A stretch of DNA of 37,078 nt. Source: Candidatus Bathyarchaeia archaeon (GTDB lineage: Archaea; Thermoproteota; Bathyarchaeia; Bathyarchaeales; Bathycorpusculaceae). Shown here in pieces: positions 1 to 7,401 of this stretch; the first letter of the stretch is position 1; the number at the start of each line of letters is the position of its first letter. Made by a program: the position numbers and the translations under genes. Under the pieces are notes generated by a model. It did no database searches and had not been told where the DNA came from. It was given only the letters and a program-made list of their open reading frames with translations. Location: the NCBI GenBank assembly GCA_030019335.1, contig JASEET010000010.1:1-37078 (forward strand), given 5' to 3'.

Positions 1-48
1 GCTTAATGCGGATACATTCATTAATAAACAAAGTTTGGTGGCACATTT

Positions 49-1320
49 TTGCGCGACAACTATGCACCAGAAAGATTAAGAGTGATAATTCCAGTTGGTG
101 GAAAAGCTAAGCGTCTGCTACCACTCACAGCCGAAACAAGCAAGGCGTGCCTCCGCATCTTAAACAGACCACTAATAGAATTTTCACTGTTATCCCTTGC
201 GCGTCAAGGCATCAGAAACTTCATCTTCGGAGTAAAAGGCTACACAAACTATAGAGATTTACACGACTATTTCGAGTCGGGTTATGGATTTTCCGCAAGA
301 TATGGCGTAAGCCCGCGTGTTCACATAAAATATCAACCGAACGTGGATGATATTGGAAGCGCAGACTCTGCGAAGATAAACATGGAATATTATAACGTTA
401 GGAACCCAGTTTTTGCGGTACAAGGCGACAACATTTTCGACGTAGATGTGAAGGAGCTTGTGGAATTCCACCAAAAGAAAGGAGCAGTCATGACTATAGC
501 GTTAAGAGAAGTTGAAGACGTGGAGGGTTACGGAATAGCTGACATAAACAAGGATAGAAGAATTTCAAGATTTGTTGAAAAACCCCCGCCAAAAGAGGCA
601 CCGTCAAATCTTGCTAATACAGGCTTGTACATGGTTTCGCCAGAAATAAGGAAAATATTCAAAGAAAAAGGTGTCAAACAGATAATTAAGGAGAGGCATC
701 GCCTAGATTTCGGTTTCGATTTCATCCCCTACCTGATAAAAAGCGGTAGACCCGTGTACGGCTACACTTTAAAGGGAAGCTGGTATGATGTAGGTAGTCC
801 AAGACGTTATTTAGAAGCCATGCGTGACATGCTTGACGGCTGCTTTTCCTCGTTGAAAGACTTTGGTGGAAGAATAAACGAAGAAGACAGAATATGGGTT
901 CAAGGAGAAAGCAAAGAATCAATGAAACGGAGAAAAGAAATCATTAGAAAGATTAAACAGGGAAAAATAGAGGTTGAAGGCTCCGTTCTCATAGGAAGAC
1001 ATTGCAAAATAAGCGATAACGTGAAAATAGTAAATTCATGTATTGACAACTACACAAAAATTGGCAAAGGGGTCACGATAGAAAACTCTGCAATTATGGA
1101 TAGAGTCATAATCGAGGAAAAAGCGGAAATAAAAGAAAGCATCATAGGAAGACACGTAACAATCTGCTCAAGCTCAAGAAAACGAACAAAAATAGATTCA
1201 GTTTCAGTTATTGCAGATGATGTGACGATAGCGGAAGGCTGCAAATTAACAGCGACAAAAATTTATCCACATCAATATGTGAGAGGAGAGTTCCTAAACC
1301 AAACATTGATGCCAGGCTAA
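49..1320 (+). CDS. Sugar-phosphate nucleotidyltransferase with C-terminal left-handed beta-helix
   Basis: This 423-residue protein probably forms an NDP-sugar from a sugar 1-phosphate and an NTP, supplying glycan precursors in the cytoplasm. The N-terminal half is a nucleotidyltransferase domain: PVGGKAKRLLPLT near residue 16 replaces the usual LAAGxGxRLxPLT, followed by GDNIFDVD, FVEKPP, NTGLYMVSPEI and GSWYDVGSP. From about residue 305 hexapeptide-like repeats (IGRHCKISDNVKI, IGKGVTIENS, IGRHVTI) form a beta-helix, as in GlmU or archaeal bifunctional enzymes such as Sulfolobus ST0452. The start is TTG at 49 after a GGTGG ribosome site at 36-41; no in-frame ATG lies upstream within the window. 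The substrate cannot be told; glucose-1-phosphate thymidylyl/uridylyl or GlcNAc-1-phosphate activities are all possible. Confidence 0.85.
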   Translation: MRDNYAPERLRVIIPVGGKAKRLLPLTAETSKACLRILNRPLIEFSLLSLARQGIRNFIFGVKGYTNYRDLHDYFESGYGFSARYGVSPRVHIKYQPNVDDIGSADSAKINMEYYNVRNPVFAVQGDNIFDVDVKELVEFHQKKGAVMTIALREVEDVEGYGIADINKDRRISRFVEKPPPKEAPSNLANTGLYMVSPEIRKIFKEKGVKQIIKERHRLDFGFDFIPYLIKSGRPVYGYTLKGSWYDVGSPRRYLEAMRDMLDGCFSSLKDFGGRINEEDRIWVQGESKESMKRRKEIIRKIKQGKIEVEGSVLIGRHCKISDNVKIVNSCIDNYTKIGKGVTIENSAIMDRVIIEEKAEIKESIIGRHVTICSSSRKRTKIDSVSVIADDVTIAEGCKLTATKIYPHQYVRGEFLNQTLMPG

Positions 1321-1378
1321 TAAATGAACAACAACTTATCAGAAATAAAAAATAATCTTGTAACTTCTATTGATTGTT

Positions 1379-2050
1379 TTAATCATTATTATCCAAAATA
1401 TGTTTTGATGGACAAAGCGTATTCACTGGACATTGATTGCATAATGGATTATTAGCCTTGCAGTAGTTTCTACCAAGCAAAATCAACAAAATATGAAGCA
1501 TTAAATAGTCTTTTGGATTGTAAAGTGCTTGAAGAGATTCACGAACAGCCTCATAATCCCCCTCTATGGGTGCTAGACCTAAGCGTTTTGATACGCGGTT
1601 GACATGAGTGTCAACAGGAATTGTGGGTTTTTGTGCACAAAAAAGCAAGACAACGTCGGCTGTTTTGGGTCCAACTCCAGGAAGTTGTAGAAGCGTTTTC
1701 CTCGCTTCTTCGAAGGGCAACGATAGAATTGGTTTTAGGTCGCCGAGGAATTTGTTAAGGATTATCTTTGAAGTTTGTTTTATTGTTTTGGCTTTGTTTC
1801 TGTATAAGCCAGCCACTTTTAAGCATTCTTCAATTTGGCTTATTTGTGCGTTCGCTAATACTTCGGGCGTTATTTTGAATCGTTTCGAAAGTTTTCCGAA
1901 GGCTTTAGCCGTGTTTCTATCCGCTGTGTTTTGAGAAATTATTGTTACGATTAATGTTTCGAAGGGGTTCCTATTTGAGGTTACCCGTTTTGGCAACGTG
2001 AACGTTTTTCGGAGTATCTGCAGAGTTTTTTCAGCTCGATTTTCAGCCAT
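1379..2050 (-). CDS. nth: Endonuclease III (DNA glycosylase/AP lyase)
   Basis: This base-excision repair enzyme removes oxidised pyrimidines and cuts the abasic site. The 223-residue protein has the helix-hairpin-helix motif LPGVGPKTA (123-131) with the catalytic lysine at K129, the catalytic aspartate D147 in VDTHVNR, and a C-terminal 4Fe-4S loop with the family spacing C197-x6-C204-x2-C207-x5-C213. Length is normal for the family. It starts at ATG 2050 and converges on the nucleotidyltransferase gene, leaving a 58-base gap. The gene upstream on the other strand is divergent and 70 bases away, so it has its own promoter. Confidence 0.95.
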   Translation of the reverse strand: MAENRAEKTLQILRKTFTLPKRVTSNRNPFETLIVTIISQNTADRNTAKAFGKLSKRFKITPEVLANAQISQIEECLKVAGLYRNKAKTIKQTSKIILNKFLGDLKPILSLPFEEARKTLLQLPGVGPKTADVVLLFCAQKPTIPVDTHVNRVSKRLGLAPIEGDYEAVRESLQALYNPKDYLMLHILLILLGRNYCKANNPLCNQCPVNTLCPSKHILDNND

Positions 2051-2120
2051 TCTATTGCATCCTTTTTGAAAACAATAAATAGTGAGTGTATGAAGCTATA
2101 AATAAGCGTGAGGATTGATA

Positions 2121-2498
2121 ATGGAACGTGCCACAGTTGTTAAAGATGAAATAATCGAGCAGAACATACGTTTTCTGGCAGTTTACTTAGAAACAAGAAA
2201 TTCTTGTTTAATTCTCCTAAGTGAAAACAACGATAAACTCGGAACATTGGCGATTGCGGTGCCAAAGCCTCAAGATTTGCTCGGACCACCTTCCTCATCT
2301 GTCCTTCTTGGCGATAGAAACGCGATTTCAGCCCGCATGTTCGCTGAGTATTTGGCTTCCAAAAAGAATAAGATAGCATTAGTCTCTATATACTTAGAAA
2401 CCATTGATGAAATGCAGGCTCAATCGATTTTCATGAAATTGATTGAAAAGGTTATCCGTGCTAAGCCTGAGGAAGAGGGGGCAATGGCATGGGCCTAA
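2121..2498 (+). CDS. Proteasome assembly chaperone 4 (PSMG4)-like protein
   Basis: This 125-residue protein resembles the PSMG4/PAC4 family, which helps assemble 20S proteasome rings in eukaryotes. The best visible match is VLLGDRNAISARMFAEYLAS followed by a lysine-rich KKNK and a beta strand LVSIYL, which parallels the LLGD...LA..L..K.NKQVFVSYNL block of human PSMG4. I prefer ATG 2121 (preceded by GTGAGG at 2108-2113) to the TTG at 2115. Its last 10 bases overlap the start of the UbiD gene, so the two are translationally coupled. The assignment is by recollection of the family motif; function in archaea is unproven. Confidence 0.6.
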   Translation: MERATVVKDEIIEQNIRFLAVYLETRNSCLILLSENNDKLGTLAIAVPKPQDLLGPPSSSVLLGDRNAISARMFAEYLASKKNKIALVSIYLETIDEMQAQSIFMKLIEKVIRAKPEEEGAMAWA

Positions 2499-3838
2499 GA
2501 AGTTTTCTCGAACAAATGGAAGCGAAAGGGGAAGTTTTACACGTAAAGGATGAAGTGTCCACACGTTTTGAAATTCCGTTTATCATGAAAAAATTTGACA
2601 ATGAAGGACCAATTCTCTTGTTTGAAAAGGTGAAACGTTATAAGACTAGGGTTGTTGCCAACGTTTGCGGAACTCAAAAAAGAATCTGTGCAGCACTTAA
2701 TACAGACCAGAATGAACTTTACAAGAGGCTGATTGAGGCTTGGCGTTCGCCACAAAAACCGAAAATTGTTGAGGATGGTTCAGTAAAAGAAACTGTCGAA
2801 AAGCCTGATTTGTCTAAGATTCCAGTCTTGACACATTTTGAGAAGGATGCTGGTCCGTACATTACTTCAGCGGTTATTTATGCAAAAAGCATAGATGGAA
2901 GTGTTGAGAATGTGTCCGTGCATCGCCTCCAAGTTTTAGACAAGAAGCATTTAGCAATACGTTTGGTTCCGCGGCATCTTTTCAAGTTGTGGCAAATGGC
3001 AAAGGATGCCGGTAAAGATTTAGATGTATCAATGTCTATTGGCGTTCATCCAGCAGTCATGTTAGCGGCTTCTTCTCCCGTTCCTTTCGGCGTGAACGAG
3101 TTTGATGTTGCAAATGTTTTGATGGATAACAGCCTCCGTTTAGTTAAATGTGAACGTGTCGATGCTTATGCGCTGGCAGAGGCTGAACTGGTTTTGGAAG
3201 GCAAAATTTCTACAACAAAAGAGGTTGTTGAAGGAACTTTCGTGGATATAACTGGAACATATGATGTGGAGAGGAAGCAGCCGATTGTGGAAGTTGTGAG
3301 TATTACGCATCGTGAAGACTATGTTTATCAGGCGCTTTTGCCTTCTGGGGCTGAGCATAGACTTTTGATGGGTTTACCGCACGAAGTCCTGATTTGGGAG
3401 GCTGTTTCAAAGGTTGTGCCGAAAGTTTATGCTGTTAATCTTTCAGATGGTGGAAGCGGATGGCTTCACGCAATAATATCCATCGAAAAACAGCTTGATG
3501 GTGATGGAAAAAACGCTTTGTTGGCCGCTTTCGCGGCGCATCCAAGCCTAAAACATGCAGTGGTTGTGGATTCCGATATTGATGTTTATAATGTTTCCGA
3601 TGTGGAGTGGGCTATAGCGACTAGATTCCAAGCCAGCAAAGACTTAATCGTTATAGAGAATGTGCGAGGTTCAACATTGGACTCTTCTGCTGATCAGGAG
3701 ACAGGTTTAACAACTAAGATGGGTATTGACGCCACCAGACCATTGGCTAAGCCTAGGGAGAAGTTTGAACGTGCAAAAATTCCCGCGAGTAAGCGTGTTG
3801 AAAGGCTAGCTCGTAAATTGCTTGGCTTGCGAACCTAA
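2489..3838 (+). CDS. UbiD family prenyl-FMN-dependent decarboxylase
   Basis: This 449-residue UbiD homologue is a prenylated-FMN-dependent (de)carboxylase. Family features include the N-terminal FEIPFIMKKF/GPILLFEKV region, the HRLQVLDKKHLAIRL strand, FGVNEFDVANVLM, the glutamate-rich AEAELVLEGKI.....VEGTFVDITGTYD block, and a C-terminal half with VVDSDIDVYNVSDVEWAIATR. In archaea with the modified mevalonate pathway, a UbiD homologue decarboxylates trans-anhydromevalonate 5-phosphate to isopentenyl phosphate. That role is plausible here but is inference. No UbiX-type prenyltransferase or aconitase-like phosphomevalonate dehydratase lies in the window. ATG 2489 overlaps the PSMG4-like gene by 10 bases. 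Confidence 0.88.
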   Translation: MGLRSFLEQMEAKGEVLHVKDEVSTRFEIPFIMKKFDNEGPILLFEKVKRYKTRVVANVCGTQKRICAALNTDQNELYKRLIEAWRSPQKPKIVEDGSVKETVEKPDLSKIPVLTHFEKDAGPYITSAVIYAKSIDGSVENVSVHRLQVLDKKHLAIRLVPRHLFKLWQMAKDAGKDLDVSMSIGVHPAVMLAASSPVPFGVNEFDVANVLMDNSLRLVKCERVDAYALAEAELVLEGKISTTKEVVEGTFVDITGTYDVERKQPIVEVVSITHREDYVYQALLPSGAEHRLLMGLPHEVLIWEAVSKVVPKVYAVNLSDGGSGWLHAIISIEKQLDGDGKNALLAAFAAHPSLKHAVVVDSDIDVYNVSDVEWAIATRFQASKDLIVIENVRGSTLDSSADQETGLTTKMGIDATRPLAKPREKFERAKIPASKRVERLARKLLGLRT

Positions 3839-3854
3839 ATTTTCTGCACACCAA

Positions 3855-3864
3855 TTTATATATA
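3855..3864 (+). promoter_or_regulatory. TATA-like promoter of the CBS gene
   Basis: The stretch TTTATATATA lies 63-72 bases before the GTG start and is the clearest TATA box in this part of the window. It gives a leader of roughly 40-45 bases containing AGGAG at 3911-3915. Confidence 0.5.
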
Positions 3865-3926
3865 GGCTTAAGAATACAAAAGTCGGTGGCACCATTGCCC
3901 CATGAGAAAAAGGAGAAAAGCTATGT

Positions 3927-4382
3927 GTGTTAAAAGTTGAGGACGTGATGGTGAAGGAAGTAATGACCATTGATGAAAATTCAACGGTTAAGGAAGCAGC
4001 TGAAGTTATGAACAAGTTTGAGATAGGCTGTTTGATTGCCGTTAGGAAAGGAAAAGCCATGGGCATAATAACTGAAAGAGACCTCTTAGAGAGGATTGTT
4101 GCAAAGGCAAAAGACGCAAACAAGACTAAGGTGAAGGATGTTATGAGCAGTCCTTTAATTGTTGTTGAACCAGACGTGGGGTTGGAAGAGGCTGTGAAAT
4201 TGATGTTTCAGATGAAGATTAAGAAGTTGCCAGTGGTGGACGGAAAACGTTTGGTTGGCTTGGTAACGTTGACTGATATAGCTCGTTTTCAGCCTCAAAT
4301 GATAAACATACTGAAACAGCTTGCCATGAAGCAGGCTGCACCGAAAAGCATGAAGAAAGTTATTGACTATTACGTTGTCTGA
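3927..4382 (+). CDS. CBS-pair domain protein
   Basis: This is a stand-alone tandem CBS protein of 151 residues, a type that binds adenine nucleotides and signals energy state. The two repeats are visible: VEDVMVKEVMTIDENSTVKE...GIITERDLLERIV, and VKDVMSSPLIVVEPDVGLEE...GLVTLTDIARF. The GTG start at 3927 is the only good one: the nearby ATG at 3923 and GTG at 3925 run into stops at once. AGGAG at 3911-3915 serves as ribosome site. The partner enzyme or ligand cannot be inferred from neighbours. The gene appears monocistronic, with a TATA box at 3855. Confidence 0.9.
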   Translation: MLKVEDVMVKEVMTIDENSTVKEAAEVMNKFEIGCLIAVRKGKAMGIITERDLLERIVAKAKDANKTKVKDVMSSPLIVVEPDVGLEEAVKLMFQMKIKKLPVVDGKRLVGLVTLTDIARFQPQMINILKQLAMKQAAPKSMKKVIDYYVV

Positions 4383-4476
4383 CAATCTCCCGTAGTTTTT
4401 GCCTCTGTTTTAATTTAAAGAAGTTTAAATGTCTAGATTTGAATTTTAATAGGCGACGAAAGGGATTCGGTAACCG

Positions 4477-5544
4477 ATGAAGAAAACCCTAGTGTTAAAA
4501 GTTGATTCGCAAGAGCCGGAAATAGAAAAGATTCGAATAGCAGCAGACTTCATTAAGAAAGGCGGTTTAGTGGCTTTTCCAACAGAAACCGTATATGGTT
4601 TAGGTGCAGATGCATTAAATCCGAAAGCGGTTTTAGCTCTTTTTGAGGCAAAAAAACGTCCTCTCGATAACCCGCCAATAGTGCACGTAGGAGACTTAAA
4701 AGTCGTTTGCAGATTAGCCAAGAAAGTCCCGACTAAAGCTGAAAAATTAATGAAGACGTTTTGGCCCGGACCATTAACGTTGATTTTTAAGCGTTCAGAA
4801 ATTGTCCCAGATGTTACTGTTTGTGGTTTGGATACCATAGCGGTTAGAATGCCCAAGCATAATGTTGCTTTAGCTTTGATTAGGGAAAGCAACTGTCCCA
4901 TCGCTGCTCCTAGCGCCAATCTTGCTGGAAAGCCCAGCCCAACAACAGCAAAGCATGTTTTAGACGACCTTGACGAGAGGATAGATGCGGTTTTGGATGC
5001 TGGGCCAACCCGCATCGGGGTGGAGTCCACGGTTTTAGACATGACTGTTGACCCACCGCAGATTCTCCGTCCAGGAGGAACACCGTATGAAGTGTTGAAG
5101 AAAATTCTTGGGAGAGTGGAGCTTCATCCGGTTGCGGTTGCTGAAAAAGCGTTGACGGTTGAGAAGGCGCGTTCTCCTGGAGTGAAGCATAAGCATTATG
5201 CTCCAGATGCGGATGTGATTGTTGTGGAGGGAGAATTGTCAGCTGTTATGAATAAGGTGAAGGGGTTGACGGAATTTTACATGCAGAAAGGCAATAAGGT
5301 TGGTGTTCTTGCTACGGACGAAACTGTGGGCTATTATAGGGCTGGTGTTGTGAAGTCTCTTGGGAGCAGAAGTGATTTGGCGGTTATTGCGAGGAATCTG
5401 TTTAGGCTTTTGAGGGAGTTCGATTTGGAAAGCGTTGACATTATAATTGCTGAGGGCGTACCTACTGAGGGGCTTGGTTTGGCTGTTATGAATAGGCTTC
5501 GTAAAGCTTCTGGATACAAGATTGTCAAGGCAAGTAGCCGTTAG
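4477..5544 (+). CDS. sua5: Threonylcarbamoyl-AMP synthase (Sua5)
   Basis: Sua5 makes L-threonylcarbamoyladenylate from threonine, bicarbonate and ATP, the first step of tRNA t6A37 synthesis. The YrdC-type domain spans about residues 15-205 (GGLVAFPTETVYGLGADA, KKRPLDNPPIVHV, FWPGPLT, APSANLAGKPSPT, STVLDM, LRPGG). It is followed by a linker with SPGVKHKHYAPDADV and a Sua5-specific C-terminal Rossmann-like domain to residue 355, so this is the long Sua5 form. A TATA-like GTTTAAAT lies near 4424. The KEOPS subunit Cgi121 that acts in the next step is encoded 8 kb away in the same window. Confidence 0.95.
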   Translation: MKKTLVLKVDSQEPEIEKIRIAADFIKKGGLVAFPTETVYGLGADALNPKAVLALFEAKKRPLDNPPIVHVGDLKVVCRLAKKVPTKAEKLMKTFWPGPLTLIFKRSEIVPDVTVCGLDTIAVRMPKHNVALALIRESNCPIAAPSANLAGKPSPTTAKHVLDDLDERIDAVLDAGPTRIGVESTVLDMTVDPPQILRPGGTPYEVLKKILGRVELHPVAVAEKALTVEKARSPGVKHKHYAPDADVIVVEGELSAVMNKVKGLTEFYMQKGNKVGVLATDETVGYYRAGVVKSLGSRSDLAVIARNLFRLLREFDLESVDIIIAEGVPTEGLGLAVMNRLRKASGYKIVKASSR

Positions 5545-5636
5545 AGGATTTTGTTGTGGTAAAAGTTTTAAGTTGTTAGGGTGTGGAATTACGGGTAAGG
5601 TGTGAGGGTTTGGTGGTTGGGGTGGATTGACGGGGT

Positions 5637-5873
5637 TTGGTTTTGGTTGTGGTTGTTGGTGTTTGTATAGGTTTGGTTAGTGGGTTTGTTGAGAATCCGC
5701 CTGAAGCTAGTGTGGGTGTACATAGGTATTATGGATGGCCGCTTGCTTGGCGAATCACTACGATATTTGAAGATGAATTGTATCGATATTTTGAGTTGTT
5801 TGTTGATTGCTTGTTTTGGTTTTTCGTGGTTGCTGTGGTTTATCTTGTAGTGAGAAAGTTGGTGAAAGGTTAA
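5637..5873 (+). CDS. Small two-TM membrane protein, unknown function
   Basis: This 78-residue frame starts at TTG 5637, just after an in-frame TGA at 5628, in a very G/T-rich stretch. It encodes an N-terminal hydrophobic helix (VLVVVVGVCIGLVSG), a polar middle (ENPPEASVGVHRYYGWPLAW), and a second helix (FVDCLFWFFVVAVVYLVV) ending in a basic RKLVKG. The topology and conserved-looking middle suggest a real protein. I recognise no family. It ends 15 bases before the DUF6485 gene and may be co-transcribed with it. A downstream GTG near 5649 could also start it. Confidence 0.55.
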   Translation: MVLVVVVGVCIGLVSGFVENPPEASVGVHRYYGWPLAWRITTIFEDELYRYFELFVDCLFWFFVVAVVYLVVRKLVKG

Positions 5874-5888
5874 AACGAGGTTTAAAAG

Positions 5889-6098
5889 ATGGTGGAGCGG
5901 AAGGATTGTCCAAATATTCAAATAAACTTGCAGAGTTGCACGTGTACTTATGTTGCTTGTGACAAGCGTGGTAAATGCTGTGAGTGTATTCGTTATCATA
6001 GGGAGAGGGGTGAACTGTCGGGATGCCTATTCCCACCAGAAATAGAAAAAACATACAACAGAACAATCAAAAAATTCGTAGAAACTTTCACCAAGTAA
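5889..6098 (+). CDS. DUF6485 Cys-rich small protein
   Basis: This 69-residue protein has the Cys pattern CPNIQINLQSCTCTY-ACDKRGKCCECIRYHR, followed by ELSGCLFP. That pattern matches my memory of the DUF6485 family of small metal-binding-like proteins in archaea and anaerobic bacteria. Seven cysteines suggest zinc or Fe-S binding, but no function is established. It begins at ATG 5889 directly after the small membrane protein gene. Confidence 0.75.
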   Translation: MVERKDCPNIQINLQSCTCTYVACDKRGKCCECIRYHRERGELSGCLFPPEIEKTYNRTIKKFVETFTK

Positions 6099-6158
6099 TT
6101 TTCGTAGCTCTTTTTTCTTTCAGCGTGTCTCCTTTCTAGTTTTATAAACAAGATTTTC

Positions 6159-6338
6159 CATTGAGTAGCCTTTCCAGAGTCTAAAGTCAAAGGTTTTATT
6201 CCTATGTATGAAACATTGGAAGTTGTTAAGTGTGAGAAATGTGGAAAAGTTATAGCTGAAACAAAGGAACTAATCAAGTCACGGAATTCCACTGTCGACA
6301 ATAGGTTCTTTAACAGAAGAAGATTAGAGAAATGCTAA
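6159..6338 (+). pseudogene. Remnant of a small CxxC zinc-ribbon-like gene
   Basis: From ATG 6204 to TAA 6336-6338 a 44-residue frame reads MYETLEVVKCEKCGKVIAE and continues to a C-terminal Cys. The frame stays open upstream of the ATG for 14 codons and still looks like protein (PESKVKGFIP before the Met) back to a TGA at 6162. No start codon exists in that extension and no ribosome site precedes 6204. This suggests a gene truncated at its 5' end, although an intact 44-residue protein from ATG 6204 cannot be excluded. The CEKCGK pair could bind zinc. Confidence 0.35.
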
Positions 6339-6373
6339 TTATTCCCTATCTTCAATAGAACAATGGAAACAAG

Positions 6374-7309
6374 ATGAAAATAATAATTGTTTCAATAATC
6401 ATTGTTGCATTGTTCTTAACATCAATTGCCCACGCTGTCACCAAAATTTCTAATGTAAAAGACTTCTCCGTTAAGGGTAACCTTGTCGAAACAACTTACA
6501 ACACAAGTGTAGATGGATGGGCTGTCTTATTAGAGATGAATGAATTTCCTGAAGGATGGTCCGACTTGCCTGTTGAGTTCATAAATTCTGAAAGAATGCG
6601 AATAGCTCTATTCAGTTTAGGCTGGCAAAGTGAGCATGTATATACTATACATGACAATCTCACCATCTCAGTTGTACAGGAAGCAGTCGAATGGTTGGTT
6701 AATAACACAGACCATGATGATATCGCTCTGTTATACATATTCACACACGGAATGTGGATGCGTAACGTTCTTCACTGGAATGATTGGTTTCCTACCGAAT
6801 GGGGAAAACTGAATACGTCAAAAAAGGTTCTCATAATTGATACATGTCTTGCAGAAGAATTCATTGAACCCATCAAAAATGACCCGACGCCCCACATCTC
6901 CTTAGCCTGTTGCTCTGCAGATGAGGTTTCTTGGGCTGGTCTCGAAGAAGAAGAACTTCCAATAATAGGAAGTGTCTGGAACTACTATTTCACCAATGCG
7001 TTATGCAATTCATCTGCAGATTTCAACGGCGATGGATTTGTCTCAATTGAGGAAGCCTTCAATTTTTCAACACCTTTAGTACAACGATATATGAATGAGA
7101 CCGTTTTTGCAGTTCCAGAATTCTTACAATCATACCATGACATTGGCATTTACCCAGAAGATTATGATGCCTACCCTCACCCAGTAATGGATGACAGATA
7201 TCCATATCAACTTGTGATACCAGAATTTTCCTCAATCATAATCATGCCACTATTCATGATATCAACACTACTAGCAGTAATAGCCTTCAGAAGAAAACAT
7301 TCCAAGTAG
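6374..7309 (+). CDS. Secreted legumain/C13-like clan CD protein with EF-hand and PEF-CTERM-like anchor
   Basis: This 311-residue protein has a signal peptide (residues 1-21, ending near AHA) and a caspase-fold-like core. His125-Gly126 (IFTHG) and Cys158 (LIIDTC) are spaced as in legumain-type cysteine peptidases, and ISLACCSADEVSW sits where legumain has its VTTASxxxExS strand. A perfect EF-hand loop, D216-F-N-G-D-G-F-V-S-I-E-E227, follows. The C-terminus reads VIPEFSSII, then a hydrophobic helix and RRKHSK, resembling archaeal PEF-CTERM sorting signals cut and anchored by an archaeosortase. It is probably a calcium-dependent cell-surface protease. The ATG at 6374 is chosen because the upstream ATG 6364 stops after four codons. 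The ribosome site is weak. Confidence 0.7.
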   Translation: MKIIIVSIIIVALFLTSIAHAVTKISNVKDFSVKGNLVETTYNTSVDGWAVLLEMNEFPEGWSDLPVEFINSERMRIALFSLGWQSEHVYTIHDNLTISVVQEAVEWLVNNTDHDDIALLYIFTHGMWMRNVLHWNDWFPTEWGKLNTSKKVLIIDTCLAEEFIEPIKNDPTPHISLACCSADEVSWAGLEEEELPIIGSVWNYYFTNALCNSSADFNGDGFVSIEEAFNFSTPLVQRYMNETVFAVPEFLQSYHDIGIYPEDYDAYPHPVMDDRYPYQLVIPEFSSIIIMPLFMISTLLAVIAFRRKHSK

Positions 7310-7401
7310 TTGCATATGATATCTATTGTCTGTGTTCATATAAATTCTGAGGAGAGCCCTTGAAAATTCTTAATTTATGTGTCTTGAAAGAATGTTCTCT
7401 T

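Noticed and set aside
4446-5042. 198-codon open frame on the minus strand
   Set aside because: It lies wholly opposite sua5, whose motifs are complete, and its translation has the Ser/Thr-rich look of an antisense shadow.
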